The position numbers were made by a program, and so were the translations under genes. This document shows, in pieces, positions 34,496-46,212 of a stretch of DNA of 64,000 nucleotides. The notes under the pieces were generated by a model. That model made no database searches. It was given only the letters and a program-made list of their open reading frames with translations, and was not told the origin of the DNA. Each line of letters begins with the position of its first letter. Within the stretch, counting starts at the first letter, position 1. Source of the stretch: Pseudocercospora fijiensis CIRAD86 (lineage: Eukaryota > Ascomycota > Dothideomycetes > Mycosphaerellales > Mycosphaerellaceae); NCBI RefSeq assembly GCF_000340215.1, contig NW_006921539.1:808471-872470 (forward strand), read 5' to 3'.

Positions 34496-34773
34496 AAAGG
34501 ACGGAAACCAACACTACCACTACCACTCGTAGCAATAGTACAGGCTACCGAGGGTAACATGACCTATAGCAATATAGGCAGCTATGTTTAGCAAGATAGG
34601 ATGACGAGACTGTCGCTTAGGCTAATGACTAGAGCCCTGCAATATAGGCATTGTAGAAGTGTAATATAAACAATGTGCTATACGAGGTTGATGCTCTATC
34701 TACAATGCAGAAGGAGGCCTCTTATGTAGGCTCAAAACTCAGCCTAGGTGTGTAGGGCCGGTTACTAGCTAAT
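34496..34773 (+). repeat. ~278-bp dispersed repeat, copy 2, nested in the gypsy pol region
   Basis: Inserted in the gypsy relic with a likely 5-6-bp target-site duplication (ACTAAT at 34490-34495 and again at 34774-34779). It keeps more CA/TG dinucleotides than copies 1 and 3, so it looks younger or less RIPped. Confidence 0.88.
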
Positions 34774-35238
34774 ACTAATACGGCTTCGCGGTTGTATAGA
34801 AGCTCGTATAGCAAATCCAGTTCGAGATCCGAAAGCTCGATACTAGGTTTAATGTTCGCTAGTCTCTCCGGCGTTAGCCTCGATCCCCTAGGAATAGCGG
34901 AGAACTTTTTAGTAATATACCTCTAGTCGTATAGACTATCCCTAGGTATTAATATCGCTTCGCGGTTAAGGCACTTTTGTCGCTAGTTAGGATTTCCGCT
35001 AGGATTAGACCTATCGGTTATGTATACGCTGCCTTTTACGGGCTTGATCTTGTTAGCTACCCTCTTATATAGGGTATATATACTAACCGCTCGTAATACC
35101 CGAGCTCTCTCTCTTTAACGTTAGGCCCGGAGATTAGCGTAATAGAACAGCGCGTAAACTTTATTAGAAGTCTCCTTAAGTCGGTAGGTATATAGCTAGT
35201 AATCCTAATTTATAATTCCGGCGAAAACGTTAGATTCC

Positions 35239-35263
35239 TAATAACACCCCCGGGGTAGCATTA
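35239..35263. repeat. CCCCCGGGG near-palindrome, copy 4, inside the gypsy coding region
   Basis: TAATAACACCCCCGGGGTAGCATTA between the protease and RT parts of the gypsy relic. Its presence within a coding segment argues that the motif is not simply an LTR end. Confidence 0.8.
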
Positions 35264-38200
35264 GCTCGGCGTTCTAATTAGTTAGTTCGGATTCGGGTAG
35301 ATCCGCTTCCGGCGGCGATACCTACGATAGCATTATTACCGAGATTCGTATACTAGGTAGTCGTTGTACTATTATGCTCGCTGTCGCTTCGAGTATTCGT
35401 CTCCTTAGTATAGAGCCTAGAAACTAGCCTTGTCGTACGGAGCGGCGTACCTCTAGATATAACCTATTTAAGCTATATTAACTTATAGCGCAGATTGCCG
35501 GTCTTATAACCGCGCTATAGCGTTTCCCGAAGAGCGCTTAGAAGTAGCAAGGATATCCTCGTAGGACTTGTAGCTAGTGTTTCCGATATAACTAGTAAAT
35601 ACGACTCGGTTGCCCTTCTAGTTAGCGATAGTTCCTTCCTAGGAGCTATCGTCGCAGTTGCGCTAGACACCCTAGGTTATACGAGACTATAGTCGACCTA
35701 GAATGATTAGCGTGTTCGGGTTAGCGGCAATCTAGAAGGTAAAGGAAAAGTATATACCGAAAGCGTCTACTATAACATTATAGCAGGTACCTACTAGCGC
35801 AACCTCCCTATTTACTCCCTATATACTAAGGGAAATATCTCTGTTTATTAGCAGTCGGAGCTATTTAGCCTAGCGCTTACTTATAATAAGTAACTCTAAA
35901 CTATTATTAAGCATTGCTAGCAACTGCTAACTACAGCTTCCGATAGTAACTTAGATATAGATAGCGGGAACGACGGTAAAGGAACGGGTAACTGCGGAAA
36001 GGTCTATATTATTAGGGATAGAGTAAAGTTCCTTAGGTCGAGGAGGTCCTACTCGACCGATTTGTTAGCTAGTAAATCGGATAGCCTTAATAGAAACTAA
36101 AACCGAAGCAGGGTCGGCATTATTATTATTCCCTCGGCCTATCTCCTTAATCCCCTCTTCGTTAGCATTATCGATAGTCTCCTAGCTCTCGTAGGTTACT
36201 AATTCGCCTTCTACTAACTCCTAGGCCCCTAAAAATTTAGGAAGGAACTATAGGGAAGAGACGTCGATATAGTCCTCTCGCCCCTGTTTGCGTCGGAGGG
36301 CTGCAAGGTCTTTTATAAAGGTAGCATCGTTAGGAATCCGGCTCTAGAATAGGTTAGTAGGCAAACCGTATGCTAGAAGCTCTCCTATAGATACGTTAGA
36401 CTTAAGGTCTAGGAACTATAAAGCCTAGAAGAGAGTATTTGCCTTTGTATCGTAAGAGTTAGTAGGCCCGGCACTATACTTCTTTATGTACCTATTAAAG
36501 CGAAAGCTCTTTAGGTCGGCTGACTTTCGTTTGTAGGCCGGCGGGTTAGCTAGACCTAGGGTGCTACTAATGTCGGTAGTAACATCCTCTATATCGACCT
36601 CTAGAGTCTCTAGGACGACTAGGCTTTCTATAGGTAGGGTACTAGGTGCGGTGCTAGGTGTAGTGCTAGATCGGGCAGTACGGTCTATAGCTGTCTAGAG
36701 AGTCTTAGTTTTTACGGTTAACTCGCGCTATTGTTTAGCCTTGTCGGCCGCCTTGTTCTTTAGTACCCTAGTAGGGGCTGCCGTACTAGGGCGAGTAGGG
36801 TTCTAAGGGTTCTTGCCCTTGCTTTAGGACTAGGTCTAAGACCGTATAGCAGCGTAGACATCTATACTGTTCTTAGTAACCGCGTAAACATTAGTAACTG
36901 CGTCCGGATCCTAAGATACAAAGTTGACTTTAATAGGCTTAGTAGTACTATTACTGCTCCGCTCCTTAACCTGTTTTGCCCTAACCTTCTAAGTTTCTCG
37001 TTTAGTAATAGCGGCGAGGGTACTATTCCTAGTATCCTTAAACTCGATCTTGCTACTATACTTCTTCTCTAGAAGACTCCTAAGTTAAGGCAGCTTCGGA
37101 GCTCTACGATCCTACTCGAAGTTAATCTTGTCGCCGGTATCGGTATAGTAGAACCGACTATTTACTTATATAACGAGCTTCCTCTTAAGAAGCTCTTTCT
37201 AGATAGGGCAGTCTAATTAAACATATTTGAAACCGCCGTATATCTAGTACTTACTATCTAAGTTAGAACAGATCTTTCGCATAGCGTAGACGTTAACTAA
37301 AGGGGCCTTAGGGTAGTTAGGATCGGAAATCTAGTAGACCGGTAGTACATCCTTTAGTATACTAGCATTAATAACCTCCCTAACTCGCTATAGTACTTTC
37401 GTATTAAGATTGAGCTAGGCTAGGGATTTAGCTAAGTCCGCAACGTCCTAAGAATGCTTAGTAACGGTAGGAGTTACGGTACTAGGACTACTTTGCGATT
37501 TAGGAAGAAACTTAGGCCCTCTAGTTCCCGAGGCATCGTTCCTTACCTAGGCTAGGTTATTCCGGTCCTCGCCGTAAATGAACTTCTTTATATTAGCGGA
37601 GCTATTAATGTCGTCCTTAACAGCCTCTAGGACCTCTTTGTACTTCCTAAAGGTCTTAGGATTAGCTTCGCTAAGCTTATAGCGACGGAAGATACGCTTA
37701 GCCGTAGACTACGGCAACCCTTTAAGGAGTAGCCTCGTTCTCTAAGAATTCTCGAGGTCCTACTAGTCGATGCCGTCCGCTAACTTAACAAACTCGCGGA
37801 CGTACTCCTTTAGGTCGTTATCTTCGGTGCGCCTCTCTATATAGAGGTTCTTAAGCTACGTACGACTGCCTTTAATACGACGGCTATCGCGATCCCGATA
37901 CTCCCTTATAAAGGCCTACTTAAAGACCTCCTAGTCGGCATTAGACTTGTCGTCCTTTTCTAGGTAGCTAACTAGGGTTCTAAGGGTTCGGTAAAGCTTA
38001 GTAATAGTAGTCCTCGTAAGGGACCGGACCTTGTACTAGTCCGACTCCTCTTCGAGTCCGTATTCGGCTAAGTTATCCTTAAAGCGTTCTACGTACGCCG
38101 TAGCGTTCTACCCTTCGAATAAAGGGTTCCTACTACTTCCTAGCTCTAGTAGGCGACGCCTGTTCTAACAGAGAAGGTTAGTTTGCCCTTAAATTATCTT

Positions 38201-38494
38201 TATAACGACATTATAGAGGGCCTCGGGCGTAGAAGGCTCGATAGCCCCTAGTTCGACGGCGCTTATAATAACTAGTCGTCGCCTGATTTCTTCGTTAATA
38301 GGGTCCGGTAGGTTATCAGATTCCGAAGATTCCGCTAATTCGTAATACTCGTTTTCGCTAGAGCTAGAGCTTATTCGATTATCGTAAAGTAGTCAAAATG
38401 AAATGCTATAGGAAAGTGTTTTTAGCGCATATTGCAGGTTTGGTTTGTTTCGATATTGCTATACAAGAGAATAGTATGCTAGGCTGTTTTCTTC

Positions 38495-38518
38495 TAATAT
38501 TACCCCCGGGATAGCATT
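38495..38518. repeat. CCCCCGGG near-palindrome, copy 5, upstream of gypsy gag
   Basis: TAATATTACCCCCGGGATAGCATT, about 100 bp upstream of the gag start on the minus strand. One core G has changed to A compared with the other copies. Confidence 0.75.
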
Positions 38519-38528
38519 GGAATTTAGC

Positions 38529-38559
38529 CTCCTAGGGGTCGCCTATATACCCCTAGGAG
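38529..38559. repeat. Perfect 11-bp inverted repeat (hairpin)
   Basis: CTCCTAGGGGT (38529-38539) pairs with ACCCCTAGGAG (38549-38559) across a 9-nt loop, upstream of the gypsy gag. It could be an LTR or leader RNA structure. It directly follows a CCCCCGGGG-type motif. Confidence 0.8.
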
Positions 38560-39176
38560 CTAAGTTTAGTATCAGACGAAAGCCGCTCGGAGGGAGAGAC
38601 TGCAATCTCTATTTATACCTGGATCCTAGAAACTAGCTCGTATCTCCTTTAGCTAGGCGGGGGGGGCGGGGACCTTCTTTTTTCTAGTAGAAGGCTAAGC
38701 ACTGTCCGAACGAGGCAGCGAATCCCAAAACAATCTACCCGGTTAATAGGGGAACTGTCTAGGCATCCGACCTATAATCTAGAAATTGCTATCGTATAGA
38801 TAGTCTTAGCAAACTAAGTAAGGCCGATAGGTAATTAGTCTATCTCCTCCTTAGGCGGGCGGTAGCTTATCTCGAGTAAGCGGTACTAAATAGGTCTTCG
38901 ACCCGGAGCCGAGTCCTTAGAAGCTAGCTATAGTTATAGACTAGGCCCTAAGCTGTAACAGTCCTAAGGGTTTGTAGCTTTTCGGGGTTAAAGCGATGCC
39001 CTCGTTAAGAGGTTTCTCTGCTTGTCGTAACGGCCCCTTAAGATACTTCGGTATCGTCCGTATCGTAGGCTCTTATCGTGCCCTCGCTTCGGTTATAGCT
39101 ATTCGTACCTAGAGACTACCTTTAATATACCCGAACCTGTTAGATATAAAGAGATAGCCCTACCTTCGGCTCTAAT

Positions 39177-39453
39177 AAAGGACGGAAACTAATACCACTA
39201 CTACTACTTATAGCAATAGTATAAGCTACCGAGGGTAATATAACCTATAGCAATATAGGCAGCTATGTTTAGCAAGATAGGATAACGAGACTGTCGCTTA
39301 GGCTAATAACTAGAGCCCTACAATATAGGCATTGTAGAAGTGTAATATAAACAATGTACTGTACGAGGTTAATGCTCTATCTACAATATAGAAGGAGGCC
39401 TCTTATATAGGCTTAAAACTGGCCTATAGGTGTAGGGCCGGTTACTAGCCAAT
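39177..39453 (+). repeat. ~278-bp dispersed repeat, copy 3
   Basis: Same start (AAAGGACGGAAAC) and end (GGTTACTAGCCAAT) as copies 1 and 2, heavily RIPped. It lies upstream of the gypsy gag. No clear target-site duplication. Confidence 0.85.
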
Positions 39454-39764
39454 ACTAGCACTATTCCACCCTCTATAGCGCTTATAAACACCTTTAACTT
39501 ATCCCTTATCTTTATACGAAGACTATATAGTAGCACGTCGACGGCGAGGAGCTTATCTAGCTCCTTCTTAACTATTTAGAGTGTCTAATAGCCTGTTATA
39601 ATAGCCGGCTTTACCTTATTGAATGCCTCTCGCAGCTCTAGATACCGCTTCGCGAGCTAGTCGTAGTACGCTCGTATATACTTTAACCTATTCAGAATAG
39701 TAGCCTTGCTTTTAACGATCGGCGAAGAGCGGGGATTTTAGTATACAGGCAGATTGAATTAAGC

Positions 39765-41054
39765 TTATTGTAGCATTATCTAAGGCATAGTATAGCCTAG
39801 CGGTATAGTATATAGATTAAATAGCGGTATAGGACTATAATATAGCATTGTCGGAGGTGCCGTAGGCGCCGGAGTAGCTATTTCTTCGCTTATAGAAGCA
39901 GTCTTAGGCTTCTTTTTGCCTCTATTAATATCCGTATATATTATTTGGACCTTCTAAATAAGCTAACCTAGCATGTCGTCTATCGTTATAGTGCTAGCAT
40001 TAATAGCGTTGCGCTATTCTTCTAGATATAAGCCTAGAAGCTAGTAATAAGTGCTATCGTACTATATATAACAACCGACGTTGCTGCCCTTCTTTATATT
40101 AGTATACTGCCTGTCTTTATACTTAAATCGACGAAGCAAGGTCTTATAGACTTCTAAGCCTTCCTAGTAGGTTATCTTAGTGCGCTCGTTAGTATTACGT
40201 ATAGATTTAATGCCCTTCTCTTTCTATATAGTAGGTAGCTTGTCTTAGTCGGATTTAACAAGGTCTACGTTATCTTTATTAGATAATATCTCTTGCTTAT
40301 TGCCCTAGTATTTATTAACAAATATAGTAACCTATCGCTTAGCTTCTATACTATAAGCAATAATCTCGTCTACTTTAGTTTGCTAGTTAGTAAGTACGTT
40401 AAATATAGCGCTATCTATCTTCTTAGAAGCGCCGTACTTAGTAGACTCGATAATAGTGTCTCTCTTAATAAGATAGCAATAAAACCCCTGCTTCTTCGCG
40501 TAGGTTTCCGCCCTCTGTTTCGTATCCTAAAGTAGACTAGATATAATGTCGAGGTTGCCTTTATAGATAGTCGTCTTATTACTTAGCTTATAAGTCTTAG
40601 TTTGCGGCTTCTAACGGTTACTAATAATTAATACAAACAGTGTCTTAAAGACGACTTTGTACTAAATAATAGTTGCTTGCTAACTATCTGCTAGCTTGCT
40701 AGTAGGTATAGATTTGCGGCCGCGTTTCTTAATAACTATAGCACTATTTTTATCCTAGTTACTTAGAGGTCTATTAGATATATTAATAGTATTATTCTAT
40801 GCATTAGTTTGTGTGTTAGCGGCGTTACGTAGTTGTTTAGTAGACGCCTATCGTTTGCGCTTCTACGAAGCTAAGGATTTTAACGCCTCCGCCTTATTCG
40901 CCTTCCCTACCTTCTACCCCTTCGGCGGAGTAACTAAAGGCGTAGTAGCGGGCTTAGTCTTTGTCTTAGCGCTAGTTTTGCGTAGTTTCTAAGCTTTCTA
41001 AGAAAGGGTAGTCTTACTAGTACTAACCTGCGCGCTCGGTAGTAGGGTAGGCAT
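39765..41054 (-). pseudogene. RIP-killed ~430-codon frame with an AT-hook-like motif
   Basis: A single minus-strand frame runs from ATG 41054 to TAA 39767-39765, with its ends 1284 bp apart in the same phase. It is broken by TAG codons that fit former Trp or Gln. The N-terminal third is Lys/Thr/Pro-rich and low-complexity, then comes a KKRGRKS AT-hook-like stretch, then a globular Lys-rich middle and a Pro/Tyr-rich end. I recognise no transposase catalytic motif. It may be the accessory or DNA-binding ORF of a mobile element, or a RIP-captured host gene copy. Confidence 0.5.
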
Positions 41055-41116
41055 TAGGTCCTATATAAATAATATCCTATTCTTTAGTTTGCGGCTTCTT
41101 ATATCTATCTCTTACT

Positions 41117-41155
41117 ATTCTTCTACTTCTTCTTCTTCTTCTTCTACTTCTTCTT
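41117..41155. repeat. TTC/TCT-rich microsatellite
   Basis: A run of TTC units with two TAC interruptions, just upstream of the 430-codon relic frame. Confidence 0.85.
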
Positions 41156-41789
41156 TATTAACTATACTCGGTATATAGAAGCAATAGTTACTAAGCAAAT
41201 CCCTAGTAAATAGTTTCTCGTTCGACCGACCTTTATCTCTTTATAGTACCGCTACCGCTAGATTACGAGCCTATATATCTTCGATATAGTTATCGATAGA
41301 AGGTATAGTATACTACTACTACGTCTATATCTAAACTAGTAGCAGTTAAATAGCCGACAATTGCTGCGAATATACTAAAATTATAGCTTAGGCGAGGGCG
41401 GCGAGGCTAGCGAGGTTAGGACGACTATTCGGATATACTAGTAGTTTAGTACTACCTAGAGGCGACGATAGTATATTATTATCGTTACTAGATACCGAGG
41501 AAACTATAGTTTGAGGGTGTTGTTAGTATTCAATGCTATACTACAGTATCTACGGAATAGTGGTAGTTCCCGCCTTGGCAATCCCGACCCTTTTGACTCT
41601 AAGAATATCCGTTGGCTGGTTGATGCTGCAGCAAGGATCGTACGGTGGCTTTTCCGCCTGAAATTGAATACAGATGCCGACCGGCTAAATGTACTTTCTC
41701 CTCTCCAACATCACCAACTTGCGCTGAGGGCAAGATGGCAGAATCCATTGACGCATGCGCAGACGCGTGTAGCGAAATATGGGCCCGAG

Positions 41790-43892
41790 ATGCTTCTCGC
41801 CGCCTTCATTTCGCTCCTGCTCACTGTGCATGAGGTTCTCGCCAAGATAGACCGCAAAGCAGTTGTTGAACAGTTCAACCCCAAGCGAACAGCTTCCGAC
41901 ACTTCGACGCCTCTTCAGGTGGGCAATGGAGACTTCGCGTTTGGGGCAGACATTACTGGGCTGCAGACCTTTCTGCCGTACAACACTTTGACTGCCTGGT
42001 GTTGGCACAACTCCTCCTTGCCAACCACGCCAAACCAGACTCAACCATCCGACTACACAGGCCTCGATTTATGGACGCATGGCAGACTCGTCAACTATAA
42101 CCAGCCCAATCCCAAAGAGGCAGACATAACGCGATGGATGATTGCCAATCCACACAGAGTGAATGTCGGTCGGCTGGGACTCTGGTTTGGCGATCATGGC
42201 GTGAACGAGACTCATTTGGAGGACAGAAGCCAGGTGTTGCATTTGTACAATGGCACCATATACTCATCATTCCGATTGAATGGAAGCGAGGTGAATATCA
42301 GAACAATAGCCGATCCGGCTTCGTCGACAGTCGCTGTAAGCATTGATTCGGACCTGCTCAGAGATGCATCAATCGGGATTTTTCTCGACTTCCCGTACGC
42401 TACCGACAAGGCCAAGTTTGAGGCCCCTTTTGTTGGTCTATTTAACGCCACAGCCAATCATACCACCAATATAGTCCAACAAAACCCGCAGCAGGCTCGC
42501 GTGGAGCATAATATGGATGCAACCACGTATTACACCACCGTGCAGTGGAATCAGCAATCCGCGACGTTCTCACGAGAAAGCCCACACGATCACAAATACA
42601 TTCTCAAGCCTCGAGATACGACTTCTCTACATCTTACAGTATCATGGCATCCCGAATATGAGGGCGCAACTTCGACTCCCTCAGTCGACTCTATAAGCTC
42701 GGACAGCGCCAAGGCTTGGGCGAACTTTTGGGAGCAAGGAGCATTCATTGATTTGACGTGCTCCAAAAATGCCACTGCAATTGAATTGCAACGCCGCATC
42801 ATTCAGTCGCTTTATAATCTCGCCGTCAACAACGCCGGCTCCGATCCACCTCAGGAATCAGGCCTGGTCAATAACGGCTGGTACGGCAAGTTTCACGCTG
42901 AGATGTTCCCTTGGAACGTAGGACAATGGGCTCGTTGGGACAGATGGGATCTCTTCCGTCGCTCGATGCCTGGCATCTACGAACGCTTTCTGCCGACGAG
43001 CATTGAAAGGGCTCGAAAAGCGGGATACAAGGGCGCAAAATGGGGCAAGATGAGCGATCCCTCTGGTCGTAGTGCGCCGGGAGACTTGAACAGTCTACTT
43101 ATCTGGCAACAGCCACACCCAATGCACCTCGCCGAATACGAATGGCGATCGTTCCCGCACGATGGAACTTTGGCGAAATGGGATAACATCTTGAAAGAGA
43201 CTGCCGACTATCTCTCGGACTTTGCTTACTGGAACGAGACCACTGGAGTCTACGATCTTGGGCCGCCAATGTATCCAGTGAGTGAGAACACGATTGCCAA
43301 CGAGACTCGGAATGCGGCGTTTGAAATTGCATACTGGCGTTTCGCGCTTGATGTCGCGCTCAAGTGGCAGGCAAGGCAAGGTAAACAAGCACCGAAGAAA
43401 TGGCGGGATGTGATGAATCGCCTCGCGCCTCTACCACAAGACGACGGAGTTCATGTCATCTACGAAGGCATACCTGACATGTGGCACAATAAGAACTACA
43501 CGGAAGATCACCAAAGCATGCTGATGCTCTATGGCTGGCTTCCACCAGTGGCTGGCTTCAACATTTCCGTCATGCAAGCGACCGTCGACAAGGTCTATGG
43601 GACTTGGAATTTTACGTATTCTTACGGATGGGACTTTCCAGTACTGGCCATGAACGCCGCCAGAATGGGCCATGTGGAGAAAGCAATTGACTTTCTAGTC
43701 GATCCTTCATTCAAGTTCGACGACGCTGGTTATCATATTGGCGGACCGCGTGTGGCCACGCCCTATATGCCAGGGGCCTCAAGTTTACTCTGGGCGATTG
43801 CGATGATGGCTGGTGGTTGGCAGGACAATCCAGGGCCACGGTTTCCTGATCAGTGGAAGGTTGAGGTCGAGGGGTTTCAAGCTGCGATTTGA
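41790..43892 (+). CDS. Secreted six-hairpin glycosidase-like protein
   Basis: Single exon, 700 aa from ATG 41790. I chose this start because it opens with a clear signal peptide (LLAAFISLLLTVHEVLA). The frame extends upstream to 41511, but those 93 residues lack a leader and run up to the edge of the RIP island. The body is an N-terminal beta-sandwich (VGNGDFAFGADITGLQTF) followed by an (alpha/alpha)6-type domain with NGWYGKFHAEMFPWNVGQWARW, a GAKWGKMSDPSGRSAPGDLN stretch, HLAEYEWRSF, NETRNAAFEIAYWRFALD and MPGASSLLWAIAMMAGGW. This is the layout of proteins annotated as six-hairpin glycosidases, related to GH65/GH95-like folds. Many N-glycosylation sequons fit secretion. The substrate is unknown. 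Its 5' end is only about 275 bp from island 1, head-to-head with the GH31 gene on the far side. Confidence 0.88.
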   Translation: MLLAAFISLLLTVHEVLAKIDRKAVVEQFNPKRTASDTSTPLQVGNGDFAFGADITGLQTFLPYNTLTAWCWHNSSLPTTPNQTQPSDYTGLDLWTHGRLVNYNQPNPKEADITRWMIANPHRVNVGRLGLWFGDHGVNETHLEDRSQVLHLYNGTIYSSFRLNGSEVNIRTIADPASSTVAVSIDSDLLRDASIGIFLDFPYATDKAKFEAPFVGLFNATANHTTNIVQQNPQQARVEHNMDATTYYTTVQWNQQSATFSRESPHDHKYILKPRDTTSLHLTVSWHPEYEGATSTPSVDSISSDSAKAWANFWEQGAFIDLTCSKNATAIELQRRIIQSLYNLAVNNAGSDPPQESGLVNNGWYGKFHAEMFPWNVGQWARWDRWDLFRRSMPGIYERFLPTSIERARKAGYKGAKWGKMSDPSGRSAPGDLNSLLIWQQPHPMHLAEYEWRSFPHDGTLAKWDNILKETADYLSDFAYWNETTGVYDLGPPMYPVSENTIANETRNAAFEIAYWRFALDVALKWQARQGKQAPKKWRDVMNRLAPLPQDDGVHVIYEGIPDMWHNKNYTEDHQSMLMLYGWLPPVAGFNISVMQATVDKVYGTWNFTYSYGWDFPVLAMNAARMGHVEKAIDFLVDPSFKFDDAGYHIGGPRVATPYMPGASSLLWAIAMMAGGWQDNPGPRFPDQWKVEVEGFQAAI

Positions 43893-44801
43893 TGTAGAAT
43901 AGAACCTATAGGACTTAGATGATGAGCAGTACCGCGCTTGAGACTTTACTGAATATCGTCTTTTGAGCCCGCGGTGTGAGATACGCGCTCTGAGAGAGTC
44001 ACCCGTGTTCCCACAACAAACGATGCTCTGCGGCCTTCTCTCCTCGCTTCGACACGGATCTCATTATTCTCACACTTGTCGTCGCGTAGCATCGCCGACG
44101 CTGTGGCACGAGAGCCTGATCCAAAGAACTTTTCCAATGCAACGTTCTCCCGGCCAAACGGTCGATTTGCCTTCCCGTTCATATTGCTTCTGACAAGGGC
44201 ATCAGGACGGGTCCTCCATAGAACAAACTATCGTGAGAGAAGATGATTCCTGAGGTCATGTCGGCAGCGGACGGGCCAGAACGATAGCAGAGCCAAGTCT
44301 GTTCAACGATTTCGCCGCAGCCAGACATGATGGAGTCGGCTAGAATCTCGGCCAGTTGTGTCGAGGCGGCCGGGAAGTGGAGGGGCATGTGGAGAGAGAC
44401 TTTCGCAGATGGCCACCATGTGAACTTCCTCCAATCAGCACGACAGCAAACACTTGGTGAACAGCATGTTTGCTTGCTGTTTCTCAACCGTCGGGAGTCT
44501 TTGCCCACGTCGGAGCGTGCCCGTGCCAGAGACGCGACGATTCCCGATTGTTCTTGTGGTGCATGCGCTGCCCACTCCCAGATCCGGCCTCTGCATGCCC
44601 TCCTCCGGTTGACAGCGCCAATGCCAGCGGCGGCATCGTAGTCGCTCGAGCCATTCGTTGAAGCAGCACTTGCCTGGAGGAAGCGGATACATATACACCT
44701 GCCGCGGTTGTCGCAGCGTGCCTGCCCCAGAGGTTCTCAAATACGTGCGAAGCATCAGTAGCTCGTTAGTACCTACCACTTGATATCCCACCTCCGCCAT
44801 C
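43893..44801. other. Intergenic region with unsupported minus-strand frames
   Basis: About 910 bp between the six-hairpin gene and GAL7. Two abutting minus-strand frames (44179-44508 and 43946-44182) have protein-like composition, but I recognise neither and see no splice model joining them. The region must hold the GAL7 promoter. Confidence 0.4.

Positions 44802-46212
<1,411 letters not shown>

Larger units (their letters stand above)
31400..38400 (-). mobile_element. Ty3/gypsy LTR retrotransposon relic (gag-pol, minus strand)
   Basis: Gag lies at about 38.4-36 kb (capsid-like FKDNLAEYGLEEESD, LYRTLRTLVSYLEKD). A protease/linker region follows at about 36-34.8 kb. Reverse transcriptase is at about 34.8-33.4 kb (NAVTIRDTNLPP; FSGYD; AMPFLNDISIKGPKT in place of the usual YxDD box). 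RNase H ends in YIPSKKHTRPDSLSRRP at 33147-33060. Integrase follows at about 32.9-31.6 kb (GTPYEVILDNATN, ISPYYPQSNAIIKR). The RT and RNase H parts share one frame. Stops are TAG/TAA at former Gln/Trp. A 278-bp repeat is nested in the pre-RT region; removing 284 bp restores one frame. Own LTRs were not delimited; the regions 30.5-31.4 and 38.4-39.1 kb are candidates. Confidence 0.85.
24755..41515. repeat. RIP-degraded AT-rich transposon island 1
   Basis: About 16.8 kb with an abrupt change in composition at both ends. TA dinucleotides dominate, CA and TG are scarce, and CG stays common, which points to RIP (C to T in CpA) rather than deamination of methylated CpG. Long intact frames are absent, but translated frames keep recognisable transposon proteins in which Gln and Trp positions have become TAG/TAA. 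Contents are listed separately. About 26.0-26.9 kb and 41.06-41.5 kb hold no identified element. Confidence 0.9.

Noticed and set aside
35239..38518. The pair of CCCCCGGGG motifs 35239/38495 (3256 bp apart) as ends of a second copy of the 3.2-kb candidate element
   Set aside because: The sequence between them encodes gypsy gag/protease, not the 910-codon protein, so the similar spacing is probably coincidence.
41511..41789. Longer six-hairpin N-terminus starting at 41511
   Set aside because: It starts at the island border and would bury the clear signal peptide at residue 94.
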